Notes: generated by a model from the letters alone, not told the origin. DNA of 64,000 bases from Xanthobacteraceae bacterium (GCA_022844205.1 JALHMF010000007.1:94116-158115), one strand, 5' to 3'. Numbered from the stretch's first letter, positions 52,612 to 63,053 are shown. Numbers and translations: made by a program.

Positions 52612-53043
52612 TCAGGCCGCGATCGTGAGATCGATCTCGCGTCCCAGCGCCTGCTCGGCGGCGTCGAAGGAATCGAACACCGTGCGCAGCCGCACGACTT
52701 TGCCCTCGCGGAATTCAGCGAAGATCGCAAGACGCAGGCTGAGCGTGCGGCCGGTCCGCTTGTGAGAAGCCGAGAGCTTCGTCAGCACGGCGGTACGGTC
52801 GCCTTCGATCAGCAGCGAGTCCTTGTCGCAATGCTTGAATGTAAGGAAATTCCCGACCTGCGTGTACATGTCCAGCACGGCTTCCTTGCCTTTGCGCTGG
52901 CCGAAGAACGGAAACAGGTCGATGGGGCCGAAGACGATCCAGTCGATGTCGTCATCCAGCCATTCCGCAATCTGCTTGCTGTCGTGGGACAGCAACGCAT
53001 CGCAGAACGCGCGGACTGCTCCGCGCATTGCCGGGTCGGTCAT
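52612..53043 (-). CDS. NTF2-like / SnoaL-like protein
   Basis: 143 aa from MTDPAMRGAVRAFCDALLSH; 26 upstream in-frame residues lack a ribosome site. The NTF2 fold is indicated by WLDDDIDWIVFGPIDLFPFF, GQRKGKEAVLDMYTQVGNFL and the strands LSLRLAIFAEFREGKVVRLR. Such small cone-shaped proteins may be enzymes (isomerase or cyclase) or ligand binders; none is indicated here. The 5' region (53100-53165) is AT-rich. Confidence 0.83.
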   Translation of the reverse strand: MTDPAMRGAVRAFCDALLSHDSKQIAEWLDDDIDWIVFGPIDLFPFFGQRKGKEAVLDMYTQVGNFLTFKHCDKDSLLIEGDRTAVLTKLSASHKRTGRTLSLRLAIFAEFREGKVVRLRTVFDSFDAAEQALGREIDLTIAA

Positions 53044-53266
53044 GACGTTAAGGCTCCGCTTTGTATGGCCGCTGCGCGCGGCCCTTCTGGTCCACAACAT
53101 GGACGTGCCGCCGCCAATCAAATTACTTTAGATATAAAATAATTGCGCTTCAAAAGTGGTTAAATTCGGGACATTGCACGCATGGCGAGTTGTCACAGGT
53201 GTCTACAAAGTCGCCGTGCACCAAGCGGCGGTCTGTGACCGGCAAACTAGGTTGAGTCCCAACGAT

Positions 53267-55696
<2,430 letters not shown>

Positions 55697-55737
55697 CAGC
55701 GCCAATATGGGGGCGGCAGCACGGCTAGGGAAGGGCG

Positions 55738-56631
55738 CTATTGAATGGGCGCGCGCGGCAGTTTCGCTTCGCCCGGCTCCATGCGGAACGTGTATTTGAG
55801 CGAGTACCACTCGCCGGTTATGTCTTTCGCGGGGGCTGGCTCGCCCTTGTGCAGGACGTAATTGCCCAGCAGCGCGCGGGTGACACCGAACTGCACATCG
55901 GAATCGATGTTCGGATCGTCACTGACGTAAAGCTGCGAGATCAGCGTCTTGAAGCCTTCCTTGAAGATAAGGAAGTGCAGATGCGCCGGCCGGTAGTGAT
56001 GGCGGTTCTGCGAGCGGATCATTTCGCCCACAGGGCCATCGACCGGAATCGGATAGCCGGCGGGTTTCACGGTGCGGAAGTGGAAATGGCCGTTCGCGTC
56101 CGTGACGAACTGCCCGCGCAGGTTCATGTCGGCCTGCTTCGGATCCTGCTGCTCGTAGAAGCCTTCCGGCGACGAATGCCAGATATCCACGAAGGCACCC
56201 TCGATCGGATTTCCTGTTTGATCCTTCACCCAGCTCTTCACGAACAGCGCCGGACCGGGAGTCGGCGAGCGGACGATCGAGCCGCCGCTTTCTGTTTTCG
56301 GTGAATTCATCCGCCAGAACGGGCCGAGCAGATTGGCGGCGGTTTCGGTCTGGCCGTTGTTGCCGTTGTTCAGGAGGCAGATCAGCGTCGAGAAGCCGAG
56401 CGAGCCGGAAGCGAGCACGACCTCGTTGTGGGATTCGTTCGTGCGCTGACCAAGCTCCGCGATATAGGCGCAGGCGCGCTGGAATTCGGCTTCGGTCAGT
56501 TTCGCCTCGCGGGCGAAGTCATGCAGGTGGCGCACGAATGCGCTCATGATCTCGCGCAGGCGCGGATCGGTGGTGCGCCCTACGGCCTGCAGCACCGCCT
56601 CTGTCACCATGTACTGGTTTTCGATGATCAT
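55738..56631 (-). CDS. Intradiol ring-cleavage dioxygenase
   Basis: 297 aa. An N-terminal helical dimerisation domain (~1-100) is followed by the catalytic beta-sandwich. The Fe(III) ligands are predicted as Tyr in [11 protein letters not shown], and Tyr plus two His in [14 protein letters not shown]. The length and N-domain place it with catechol or hydroxyquinol 1,2-dioxygenases. Sequence alone does not separate them, and no other aromatic-degradation genes adjoin it. It is transcribed toward uvrB. Confidence 0.88.
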   Translation of the reverse strand: MIIENQYMVTEAVLQAVGRTTDPRLREIMSAFVRHLHDFAREAKLTEAEFQRACAYIAELGQRTNESHNEVVLASGSLGFSTLICLLNNGNNGQTETAANLLGPFWRMNSPKTESGGSIVRSPTPGPALFVKSWVKDQTGNPIEGAFVDIWHSSPEGFYEQQDPKQADMNLRGQFVTDANGHFHFRTVKPAGYPIPVDGPVGEMIRSQNRHHYRPAHLHFLIFKEGFKTLISQLYVSDDPNIDSDVQFGVTRALLGNYVLHKGEPAPAKDITGEWYSLKYTFRMEPGEAKLPRAPIQ

Positions 56632-56691
56632 GCGCGCCTCCTAGGGGGAATGACGTTCCCTATCGGAAGGCGCGCGCCTTGAGCAAGAGCG

Positions 56692-56892
56692 TCAAATGCG
56701 GCGGATCAGAACGCCCGCCAGCAGAATCACATAGGCGATCGCCAGCACGTCAAAAACACGGCCGGCATTGATGATCGGCACCGAAACGCGCGCGTAGAAG
56801 ACGAGAAATGCGAGGATCGCCAGCACAAGTGAGACGACGAACAAGGGTACGGACGGCGGCGTGAGGAAGAAACGGCCACGGCCATAAGGCAT
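56692..56892 (-). CDS. Small two-helix membrane protein
   Basis: 66 aa from MPYGRGRFFLTPPSVPLFVV (GGAG ribosome site); 33 extra upstream residues are rejected. Two helices (~18-38 and ~44-64) end in Arg-Arg-Ile. Function unknown. It follows the dioxygenase region on the same strand but with ~60 bp between. Confidence 0.65.
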   Translation of the reverse strand: MPYGRGRFFLTPPSVPLFVVSLVLAILAFLVFYARVSVPIINAGRVFDVLAIAYVILLAGVLIRRI

Positions 56893-56993
56893 GGGAGGCT
56901 CCTGCAATGAAACGGCCCGCCACATCGGCGAGGCGCTCATAAAACCGGCTGATGGAACTTTGGTTCCATTGGCAGGATTTCTGAAATCCAATC

Positions 56994-57102
56994 CGTTCTC
57001 CGGCGAGCGGAAGGCGAGACCCGGAGTCCGGCAATGGAGCGCTTTGTTGAATTGATTCAGACTGGACCCCGGACGGCCGCTGAAGCGGCCGTCCGGGGAA
57101 CG
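56994..57102. repeat. Family-C palindromic repeat, copy 2
   Basis: Opens CGTTCTCCGGCG, then GAGACCCGGAGTCCGG; the far side has CTGGACCCCGGACGG and CCGTCCGGGGAACG with inner palindrome GGCCGCTGAAGCGGCC. Same architecture as 21853-21996, with a shorter left arm. Confidence 0.8.
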
Positions 57103-57124
57103 TCACGTCTTCAATGGGTGCATC

Positions 57125-58036
57125 TCAGATGCCGCGGCCCCAGTAGCCGCACCAGCGGTGGATGTTCCACTCGATGTCCTGCTCGTAGTTCCGCATGTTG
57201 GCGAACGACGGCAGGCGCACTTCCTTGCTGGCGGGATCAAAGCATTTGCCCGCGTCGGAGGCTTTCTTCACCTCGCTTGAAAGCTCGGTCATGAAAGCGA
57301 GCTGCTGCTCCATGTCGGCGCGTGTGCCGAGGCGTCCGCCGGGCCCGGGGTGGCCGGGGATCATCCGGTCCCAGCCAAGGGTCAGGGTGCGCTTCAGCGA
57401 GGCTTCCCATTCGATCGGATAGGAATCGTTGACCGCCAGCCGAGAAGGCACGCTGCCTAGCTGGTTGAAGTCCACCGCGAAGATGATCTTCTCCTTCGGC
57501 AGCAGCATCACGAGCGACGAGTCGGAATGATTGCGTCCGGTAAAGTGCAGTTCAAGCACGGTCCCGCCGAGCTCGATCACGCGCTTGTCGTCCACTGCCT
57601 CGTCGGGGACGAGCGTGGCGGCATCCTTGAGGATTTCCAGCCGCTCCTTCGCGCGCTTATGCGCGACGATGGTGGCGCCGGCATCCTTGAATGGCTTGCC
57701 GCCCGCGACATGGTCATAGTGGTGATGGCTGTAGATCAAATAACGGATCGGTGCGCCGGTGATCTTCTTGATTTCCGCGACATAGGCTTCGGCCGCCTGC
57801 GGGCGCCCGTAGCTGATCGGGTCGGTCGCGATCACGCCCGCGGGCGTGACGACGAACATCGCCTGATGGTTTTGGTAGCGGAAGACATAAACATTGTCCG
57901 TGCCCTCGACCTTGGTGGTCGCGAACAAAGGCGGCGCCGGCGGGGCGGGTGCGGGGGCAGGCGTTGTTTGCGCGTAGGCTGCGGCGTTGCCGGCGACGAT
58001 GAATGCGATGGCGACTGAAGTCGTTTTGTTTTTCAT
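57125..58036 (-). CDS. Secreted MBL-fold metallo-hydrolase
   Basis: 303 aa from MKNKTTSVAIAFIVAGNAAA (GAGG ribosome site); the signal ends after AYAQ (~residue 23), then a Pro/Ala linker. The metallo-beta-lactamase motif HHHYDH lies at ~residue 108, with later His in HFTGRNHSDSSLV and PGHPGPGG and Asp in FAVDFNQ. Residues near the end (DIEWNIHRWCGYWG) resemble quinoprotein-relay MBL proteins. The substrate is unknown. It follows the secreted gene 58078-58869 on the same strand. Confidence 0.88.
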   Translation of the reverse strand: MKNKTTSVAIAFIVAGNAAAYAQTTPAPAPAPPAPPLFATTKVEGTDNVYVFRYQNHQAMFVVTPAGVIATDPISYGRPQAAEAYVAEIKKITGAPIRYLIYSHHHYDHVAGGKPFKDAGATIVAHKRAKERLEILKDAATLVPDEAVDDKRVIELGGTVLELHFTGRNHSDSSLVMLLPKEKIIFAVDFNQLGSVPSRLAVNDSYPIEWEASLKRTLTLGWDRMIPGHPGPGGRLGTRADMEQQLAFMTELSSEVKKASDAGKCFDPASKEVRLPSFANMRNYEQDIEWNIHRWCGYWGRGI

Positions 58037-58077
58037 TGAGCGTTCCTCCAGTAGATAATTACCCCGCGTTCGTTGAA

Positions 58078-58869
58078 TTATTCCGCCTGATCGAACGTAT
58101 TGATCTTCCACTCACCTTTTTCGTCCTTGGCGTAGCAGAGACGGTCCACGAACAGCGCACGCAGGTTCTTCGTCTCCACCCAGCCGCTCTTGCCGGACGG
58201 CATCAGCACTTCGAAATGCGAGGGCGGCTGTGTGGGCGCGGTATTCGCGGGCAGCGGCGGATGGAAGCCAAGCACCGGCATCGCCGTATTTGCGATCTTG
58301 CCGACATTGCCGCCGCTGCCGGGCTTCGCCGTGAGGGGAGTTTCCGTGGTGGAGAAAACCCATTCCGCCGGCTCCGTCTCCTCGTCGACGCGCTCCAAAG
58401 CCTTTTCAAATGCCTTTACGTCCGCGAGACGTGCGGTGGCGGGGCCGCACACAAGGGGAGAACTCTCCTCCTGCGTCAGCGAGGGATCGGCGAGGAACAA
58501 TTCCAGCAGGAACCATTGCGGCCCGATGTCGGTCTTGCCGTCGGCGTCCTTGCCGAAGGGGCGAAATCCGAAAGCAACCTTGAAATTGTGGGCGGCATCC
58601 TTCTGGGCGTCGAACTCCTCAACGGGTTTCCCGCCTGCGACCCACGCGAATTTCGGATCGACGAGAGCGGTCAGCGCCGTGAGATCCTGCTTTGTAACCG
58701 CTTCCGCGATTTTCTTTCGCATTTCGTCGAGTGCACTATCCCCCTTGAACGGCGTCAGGCCGACGATTTTCACTTCGGGATAGGAGTTCCGTTTCACCGC
58801 ATCGGCGGACGCTGCGAAAAAAAGCAAGGCTACGGCGGCAAGGACGGAAACGGGCACAAGGCGGGGCAT
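58078..58869 (-). CDS. Secreted hypothetical protein with possible SH3-like C-terminus
   Basis: 263 aa from MPRLVPVSVLAAVALLFFAA; signal cleavage after ASADA (~residue 24). The mature protein has EVKIVGLTPFKGDSALDEMR, FAWVAGGKPVEEFDAQKDAA and a C-terminal strand-rich region (HFEVLMPSGKSGWVETKNLR) like bacterial SH3 domains. It lies 41 bp before the MBL gene, so the two may be co-transcribed. Function unknown. Confidence 0.72.
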   Translation of the reverse strand: MPRLVPVSVLAAVALLFFAASADAVKRNSYPEVKIVGLTPFKGDSALDEMRKKIAEAVTKQDLTALTALVDPKFAWVAGGKPVEEFDAQKDAAHNFKVAFGFRPFGKDADGKTDIGPQWFLLELFLADPSLTQEESSPLVCGPATARLADVKAFEKALERVDEETEPAEWVFSTTETPLTAKPGSGGNVGKIANTAMPVLGFHPPLPANTAPTQPPSHFEVLMPSGKSGWVETKNLRALFVDRLCYAKDEKGEWKINTFDQAE

Positions 58870-59025
58870 GGCTTCTCCAGAGCATGGGAACAAGAAAGCA
58901 AATTCTAGCGCAGCCGGCACTCCTGCGCACGTTGCCGTGGAGTAAATAAGTTGTGCTTTGATCGGCAGGCATCAGCATTCATGATGCGGGCCGCTCGTTG
59001 AGATAACCGGAAAAGCCAAGGCTCC

Positions 59026-59280
59026 ATGCCGCTCTCCGCTGCCATCATCGTGGCGAGCTGGGGAATTGCCTTCATCGAATATTGTCTCGCCGTGCCCGCT
59101 CATCGCTGGGGATCGGCGGTCTATTCGACCGCGGAATTGAAGACGATGCAGGAGATTATCACCCTGCTCGTGTTTGCAGCCTTCTCGGTGCTCTATCTCG
59201 GAGAGTCACAGAAATGGAATCACGCAGCCGGCTTCGGTTTCATCGCGCTGGGTGCGTTTTTCGTTTTCCAGAAATGGTGA
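59026..59280 (+). pseudogene. N-terminally truncated DUF486 membrane protein
   Basis: 84 aa. It matches the C-terminal three-quarters of DUF486 proteins (normally ~110-120 aa): IIVASWGIAFIEYCLAVPAH, TMQEIITLLVFAAFSVLYLG and HAAGFGFIALGAFFVFQKW. The first transmembrane helix, with the usual LLLSN...AWYGHLKF segment, is missing. In frame there is a TGA 27 bp upstream, and I find no matching coding segment in the other frames. There is no clear ribosome site. Probably a decayed gene, though a short functional form cannot be excluded. Confidence 0.65.
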
Positions 59281-59448
59281 GGGGTTGGCGAGGAGCGTCA
59301 GCGTGGTTTTCGAGATCGACGCCAAATAAGTTCAGATTCTTGTTCCTGAAAACAGAAGCAGCGCAAGATTGCGGACAATGTCCAACAATCTGCGCTGCTT
59401 TCGCTTGGATTCAACCGCTGCCTTCAGGCTGCGGATAAATCGATCAGC

Positions 59449-59661
59449 TTACCTCCAGTAGCGCTTGTGCCACTCGTCGTGCCACCAGCAGAGCGGGGTC
59501 TGGCGCTTCACCTTTTTCTTGTAGGTGACGTGGCAATAGCCCCAGCCAAGGCCACCGACCACGAGGATCGTGCCCGGCTCGGCCTGCGCCGGCTTCGAAG
59601 CCGAGAACGAGCCGATCGCGAGTGCGGCAACCGCCGCGAGAACGAGTCCAAACTTCTTCAT
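59449..59661 (-). CDS. Small secreted Trp/Cys-containing protein
   Basis: 70 aa from MKKFGLVLAAVAALAIGSFS; cleavage after PAQA (~residue 27), leaving a ~43-residue mature protein. It has two cysteines and an aromatic, His-rich C-terminus (QTPLCWWHDEWHKRYWR) preceded by VTYKKKVKR. The upstream leader contains AAGGGGAG and the palindrome CCCATATGGG. No family recognised. It resembles the 61-62 kb small proteins only in size and signal. Confidence 0.72.
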   Translation of the reverse strand: MKKFGLVLAAVAALAIGSFSASKPAQAEPGTILVVGGLGWGYCHVTYKKKVKRQTPLCWWHDEWHKRYWR

Positions 59662-60110
59662 GAGTGCTCCCCTTCTTTTATTCAGCCCATATGGGATCAG
59701 ACTAGCGGCGTTAGAATCCGTACAAAAGCTCCGCGAAGTCAATTGCTCGAATGTGCGGGCCATCAAAAAAAGGCTCGGGAAGCGCGTCTTTTCGAAGCAT
59801 TTATTGCGACGCACAATCAGTTCTAAAATTTGTGGTATCCGTGCATCAGATTTGTTCATCTGACATTCATCTGTCCGGCAAATTTGTTCATCTGACAAGC
59901 GCGATGCATAGGCGGATCGATCAAAATATTCTGCCGGAAATCTCTTCACGCAATCGCGATTCGAGCGAACGCACACGCATGGCATTCACCTTGAAGTGTT
60001 CCGCCCCTTTAACGATCTCTGTTTTTGTCCGCGTGCGTGTCTTCGCGCCCCGTGACGGCGGGCCGGTTTCGATCTAGAGTCCCGCCAGTCGAGTTGAGTG
60101 GGGGTGTCCA
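59662..60110. other. 449-bp divergent intergenic region with repeated TTCATCTG boxes
   Basis: No gene on either strand was supported. It separates the 70-residue secreted protein (minus) from the polysaccharide deacetylase (plus). It is AT-richer than its surroundings and contains three TTCATCTG boxes at about 59850-59897. Both promoters must lie here. A CCCATATGGG palindrome is at 59686-59695. Confidence 0.65.
59850..59897. repeat. Direct repeats ATTTGTTCATCTGACA
   Basis: Two perfect 16-bp copies at 59850-59865 and 59882-59897, with a third shorter TTCATCTG at 59867-59874 between them. The 32-bp period equals about three helical turns, which would place binding sites on one face of DNA. Confidence 0.7.
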
Positions 60111-61022
60111 ATGCGTGTCTTGTTCGCGCTTTCCGTCGCGGTTTCGGTTTCTCTGGCGTCGATGTCGCCGTCTCTTGCTCAGCAAAATGCACAAGCTCTG
60201 CCTTCGCCGCAGGCTTCACTCGGCGGCTCCGCCAAACCAGTCCCGGTCTGCGCCAATCCGAATGCGCTCGGCATTGTGCGCACGGTCGAGATCGATACGA
60301 CCGGCGGCCCCGGTTTTGGCTTCGAGCATTTCAAGCAGCACGACTTTCTTCGCCGCAATGAAGTGGTGCTCACCTTCGACGACGGCCCCTGGCCCGGCAC
60401 GACGGCGGCGGTGCTGAAGGCGCTGGAAGATCAATGCGTGAAGGCGACCTTCTTTCCGATCGGCAAGCACGCAACCTGGTATCCGGAAATTTTGAAGCAA
60501 GTCGCCGAAGCGGGCCACACGATCGGCAACCACACCTGGTCGCACAAGAGTCTGGTCGGCAAGAAATTCGAAGAAGCCAAGATGGAAATCGAGAAGGGCG
60601 CCAGCGCCGTCGCGATTTCAGCGGGCGTGCCGGTGGCGCCGTTCTTTCGCGCGCCGGTGCTGAAGCATCCGCCTGAAATCGTCACCTATCTCGGCGAGCG
60701 CAACTTCGGCATTTTCTCCACCGATCTCGATGCGTTCGACTTCACCGCGCGCACCAAGGAGCGCGTGATCGAGAATGTGATGAAGAAATTGGAGAAGCAT
60801 GGCAAGGGCATCGTGCTGATGCACGATTTCCAGAAGCATACGGCCGAAGCGCTCCCTGAACTCCTCGAGAAGTTGAAAGCCGGCGGCTACAAGATCGTCC
60901 ACATGAAGCCGAAGCAGGCGCTAACAACGCTTGCGGAATACGACGAAATGGTCCGCAAGGAATCCAAACTGCCGACCCTGAGCGCGCGGCCGACGTCGAG
61001 CGTGGTGCGCACCGTCGAATAG
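60111..61022 (+). CDS. Secreted polysaccharide deacetylase (NodB homology)
   Basis: 303 aa; the signal ends after PSLAQ (~residue 24). The NodB domain shows MT1 TFDDGP (88-93), MT2 HTWSHK (H141, H145), MT3 RAPVLKHP and LMHDFQKH near the C-terminus: the complete Zn-binding and catalytic set. It removes acetyl groups from an envelope or extracellular glycan; the glycan is unknown. The C-terminus is a short Ser/Thr tail. Ends in a bidirectional terminator. Confidence 0.92.
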   Translation: MRVLFALSVAVSVSLASMSPSLAQQNAQALPSPQASLGGSAKPVPVCANPNALGIVRTVEIDTTGGPGFGFEHFKQHDFLRRNEVVLTFDDGPWPGTTAAVLKALEDQCVKATFFPIGKHATWYPEILKQVAEAGHTIGNHTWSHKSLVGKKFEEAKMEIEKGASAVAISAGVPVAPFFRAPVLKHPPEIVTYLGERNFGIFSTDLDAFDFTARTKERVIENVMKKLEKHGKGIVLMHDFQKHTAEALPELLEKLKAGGYKIVHMKPKQALTTLAEYDEMVRKESKLPTLSARPTSSVVRTVE

Positions 61023-61034
61023 GCCCGTACCAAA

Positions 61035-61078
61035 AGAAAAAACGCGCTCCCGGATAAACTCCGTGGAGCGCGTTTGCT
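61035..61078. terminator. Bidirectional terminator between deacetylase and small-protein paralogue 1
   Basis: The stem AACGCGCTCC / GGAGCGCGTT has a ~16-base loop. A-rich and T-rich flanks on both sides give U-runs in both transcripts. Confidence 0.85.
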
Positions 61079-61099
61079 TTAAATGAAAGCGCCAGGCGA

Positions 61100-61270
61100 T
61101 TACTTTTTCTTCGGCGCCTGCCAGGTCATCTTGGACTTAGAGACTTCTTCCATCCAGCCTTCGGAGAGCTTCTTCGGGGCCTTCTTGGCCTGGGCGAAAG
61201 CCGCCGTGGCCGGGCCGAAAGCGAGCGCGAGGCCGAGAACGGCCGCGAAAACGTAGGAAAGTTTTTTCAT
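61100..61270 (-). CDS. Small secreted lysine-rich protein, paralogue 1 of 3
   Basis: 56 aa from MKKLSYVFAAVLGLALAFGP; predicted cleavage after AAFA (~residue 26) leaves ~30 residues with the core KKAPKKLSEGWMEEVSKSKM and C-terminus TWQAPKKK. It is very basic. A TTGACG box at 61334-61339 lies ~65 bp upstream. It is clearly related to the genes at 61489 and 61916. I know no described family. The gene is supported by three conserved copies, each with a terminator. Confidence 0.78.
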   Translation of the reverse strand: MKKLSYVFAAVLGLALAFGPATAAFAQAKKAPKKLSEGWMEEVSKSKMTWQAPKKK

Positions 61271-61436
61271 TGGGTTTCCCCCAGCTTCACCCCATCGTGA
61301 AGGTGGCGTAAATTTCCTTATCCGCCATGCCCGCGTCAACAACAATCGCCGCAGGGATCGCAAGAAATGTTGCGGTTTCCCGGGATTTTGCGAGCCGGAC
61401 GATTGCGCGCGAAATTGGCTGTGTATATCCAACCAT

Positions 61437-61473
61437 AAAAGCGCCCCGCGCGGCGCTAGCCGGCGAGGCGCTT
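61437..61473 (-). terminator. Terminator after small-protein paralogue 2
   Basis: On the minus strand AAGCGCCTCGC and GCGGGGCGCTT pair around CGGCTAGCGCC, followed by TTATGG. The stem is long; the U-run is short. Confidence 0.68.
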
Positions 61474-61488
61474 GGAAAGCGGAATCGC

Positions 61489-61653
61489 TTACTTCTTCTT
61501 CATCGCGGTGTCGCGCGCCTTCTTCATTTCTTCCATGAAGCCGGTGGAGAGCTTCTTCGGCTCCTTCTTGGCCTGTGCGAAGGCCGAGGAAACCGGAGCC
61601 AGCGCGATCACGAGCGCGCCGATCGCCGCGAATACAAATCCCATCTTCCGCAT
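61489..61653 (-). CDS. Small secreted lysine-rich protein, paralogue 2 of 3
   Basis: 54 aa from MRKMGFVFAAIGALVIALAP; predicted cleavage after SAFA (~residue 25). The mature core is KKEPKKLSTGFMEEMKKARD with end TAMKKK, lacking the TWQAP segment of the other two. AAGGGGAC precedes the start. A tandem 19-bp repeat and a GTTC-N7-GTTC element lie 13-58 bp upstream. Confidence 0.78.
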   Translation of the reverse strand: MRKMGFVFAAIGALVIALAPVSSAFAQAKKEPKKLSTGFMEEMKKARDTAMKKK

Positions 61654-61665
61654 TGTCGTCCCCTT

Positions 61666-61711
61666 ATTGTGTTGATCGTTCATCATTGTGTTGATCGTTC
61701 ATCTATCGTTC
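61666..61711. repeat. Tandem 19-bp repeats and GTTC-N7-GTTC element upstream of paralogue 2
   Basis: ATTGTGTTGATCGTTCATC occurs at 61666-61684 and again at 61685-61703, without error, followed by a partial TATCGTTCATC. The junction creates GTTC-ATCTATC-GTTC (61697-61711), the spacing of the alphaproteobacterial LexA box. The copies lie in the leader of the small gene. Confidence 0.75.
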
Positions 61712-61855
61712 ATCTTCACAGGACGTGAAGGCGATTACATTTGCCTGTTCGCGCGCGGGGTCAACGGGGGGGTGGAATGAAATCGCGCGCCAGTATCCAT
61801 TCGGCAACATAACCGGAAATTTTATTCGCGCGTCCGCGCGGCGACGCATGACGCC

Positions 61856-61894
61856 GGAAAGCAAAGCGCCCCGCGGCGAGAACCGGCGGGGCGC
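61856..61894 (-). terminator. Terminator after small-protein paralogue 3
   Basis: The stem GCGCCCCGC / GCGGGGCGC encloses an 11-base loop; the minus-strand tail is TTTGCTTT. Same layout as behind the other two paralogues. Confidence 0.68.
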
Positions 61895-61915
61895 AAATAC
61901 TTCGGAAGGATTGGC

Positions 61916-62092
61916 TTACTTCTTCTTCTTGCCCTTCTTCGGAGCCTGCCAGGTCCACTTGGCCTTGGACAGTTCTTCCATGAAGCCCTGCGAGAGCTTC
62001 TTCGGCGGGGCCTTCTTCTTGGCGGCGAGCGCCGGACCGGCGACGAGCGCCATTACTGCGGCTGTGGTCAGAACGATTCCCAGCTTTTTCAT
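61916..62092 (-). CDS. Small secreted lysine-rich protein, paralogue 3 of 3
   Basis: 58 aa from MKKLGIVLTTAAVMALVAGP; cleavage near ALAA (~residue 24). The mature part contains APPKKLSQGFMEELSKAK and ends TWQAPKKGKKKK. It shares the core and tail with paralogue 1. AAGGGGAAAT precedes the start. A good promoter (TTGACG, 17 bp, AGAATA) is at 62147-62175. Confidence 0.78.
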   Translation of the reverse strand: MKKLGIVLTTAAVMALVAGPALAAKKKAPPKKLSQGFMEELSKAKWTWQAPKKGKKKK

Positions 62093-62146
62093 TTTTATTT
62101 CCCCTTGTTGTACGCATACGGCCCCGCGACATGCGGGGTCCACGTT

Positions 62147-62175
62147 TATTCTGGTTTACGGGGAGATTGCGTCAA
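62147..62175 (-). promoter_or_regulatory. Predicted sigma-70-type promoter of paralogue 3
   Basis: On the minus strand TTGACG (62175-62170), 17 bp, AGAATA (62152-62147). The leader contains a hairpin GACCCCGCATGTCGCGGGG. Comparable TTGAC boxes precede paralogues 1 (61339-61334) and 2 (61764-61759), though their -10 elements are weaker. Confidence 0.5.
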
Positions 62176-62275
62176 CTGAATTAAATACCGCAACGCGCTA
62201 AGACCGCGAAACTGCTGTGTTTTCCGTTCATCCGGCATTCATTTCAGCGCCGCAATCGCGGATTGCCCGAAGCGG

Positions 62276-62704
62276 CTAAAAGGTATTCCGCTCCAGATAT
62301 TTACGGAGAAGTTCCATGTTTCGCCGGTTGGCGCGGAACGCCACGTCGAAAATATCGCCGAGAAAAGGCACCGCGCCCACGACGCCGTCGAGTGCGACAT
62401 TTCCGACCATGCGGGCGATGACGTGCTTCGGCGCCCCGATCCGGTGCGCCTCATAGACGATGTAGCTGGAGATCGCGGTGGTCATCAGGTCGCCGATTCC
62501 GGGCACGAGGCCGATGATGGCGTCGGCACCGAAGCGGATATTGGTGCCCGGCAAAAAGAATGCGGTGTCCATGAAGGTCGCAAGCCAGTCGATGCGCGCG
62601 AGCGCCTCGCGCTTTTCGGCCAGCTCCTGCGGGCTGGCGGGGCGGCGCTTGGTGCGCGTCCAGCCGGCGGCGCCGCGGCGGGAAAAACTCGTGTGCGTGT
62701 TCAT
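62276..62704 (-). CDS. DUF4112 membrane protein
   Basis: 142 aa from MNTHTSFSRRGAAGWTRTKR. DUF4112 signature: ALARIDWLATFMDTAFFLPG, NIRFGADAIIGLVPGIGDLM and GNVALDGVVGAVPFLGDIFD, then ANRRNMELLRKYLE. Two or three weak hydrophobic stretches suggest membrane association. Function unknown. It is the last ordinary chromosomal gene before the repeat module at 62.9 kb. Confidence 0.88.
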   Translation of the reverse strand: MNTHTSFSRRGAAGWTRTKRRPASPQELAEKREALARIDWLATFMDTAFFLPGTNIRFGADAIIGLVPGIGDLMTTAISSYIVYEAHRIGAPKHVIARMVGNVALDGVVGAVPFLGDIFDVAFRANRRNMELLRKYLERNTF

Positions 62705-62874
62705 CGTTCGCATCCTTGCCTGTCGTCCTTGCCGGCCGCGCGGCCTTTTCCGCACAGCAGGTAGGAACGCGCGGGCGGCATTCAAGTTCTTGGCGACCGG
62801 GATTTTTCCGGCCCGGTTCCGCGTCTGGATGATCGGGGAAGCGATTGTTTAGGTTGGCGCTTCATCAATTGGGC

Positions 62875-62965
62875 GTCATTGCCGGGCTTGACCCGGCAAT
62901 CCATCTGGATCGCAGGTAAATCGCTGAAGGCCATCATGGATGCCCGGATCAAGTCCGGGCATGAC
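62875..62965. repeat. Family-B palindromic repeat, copy 6
   Basis: The left hairpin is GTCATTGCCGGG..CCCGGCAATCCA; the right is TGGATGCCCGGATC..GATCAAGTCCGGGCATGAC. Located between DUF4112 and the hairpin module. Confidence 0.84.
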
Positions 62966-63053
62966 ATAAGAGACTAGTGCAGGCGCGCGAAATCGCTCCC
63001 TGAAATGCCCGCGAATGTGCGGGCGATGCAGCCGCCCCGAAAGAGGGGCGCGC

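Noticed and set aside
55697..55737. SOS (LexA) box in front of uvrB
   Set aside because: No GTTC-N7-GTTC pattern on either strand in the short upstream region.
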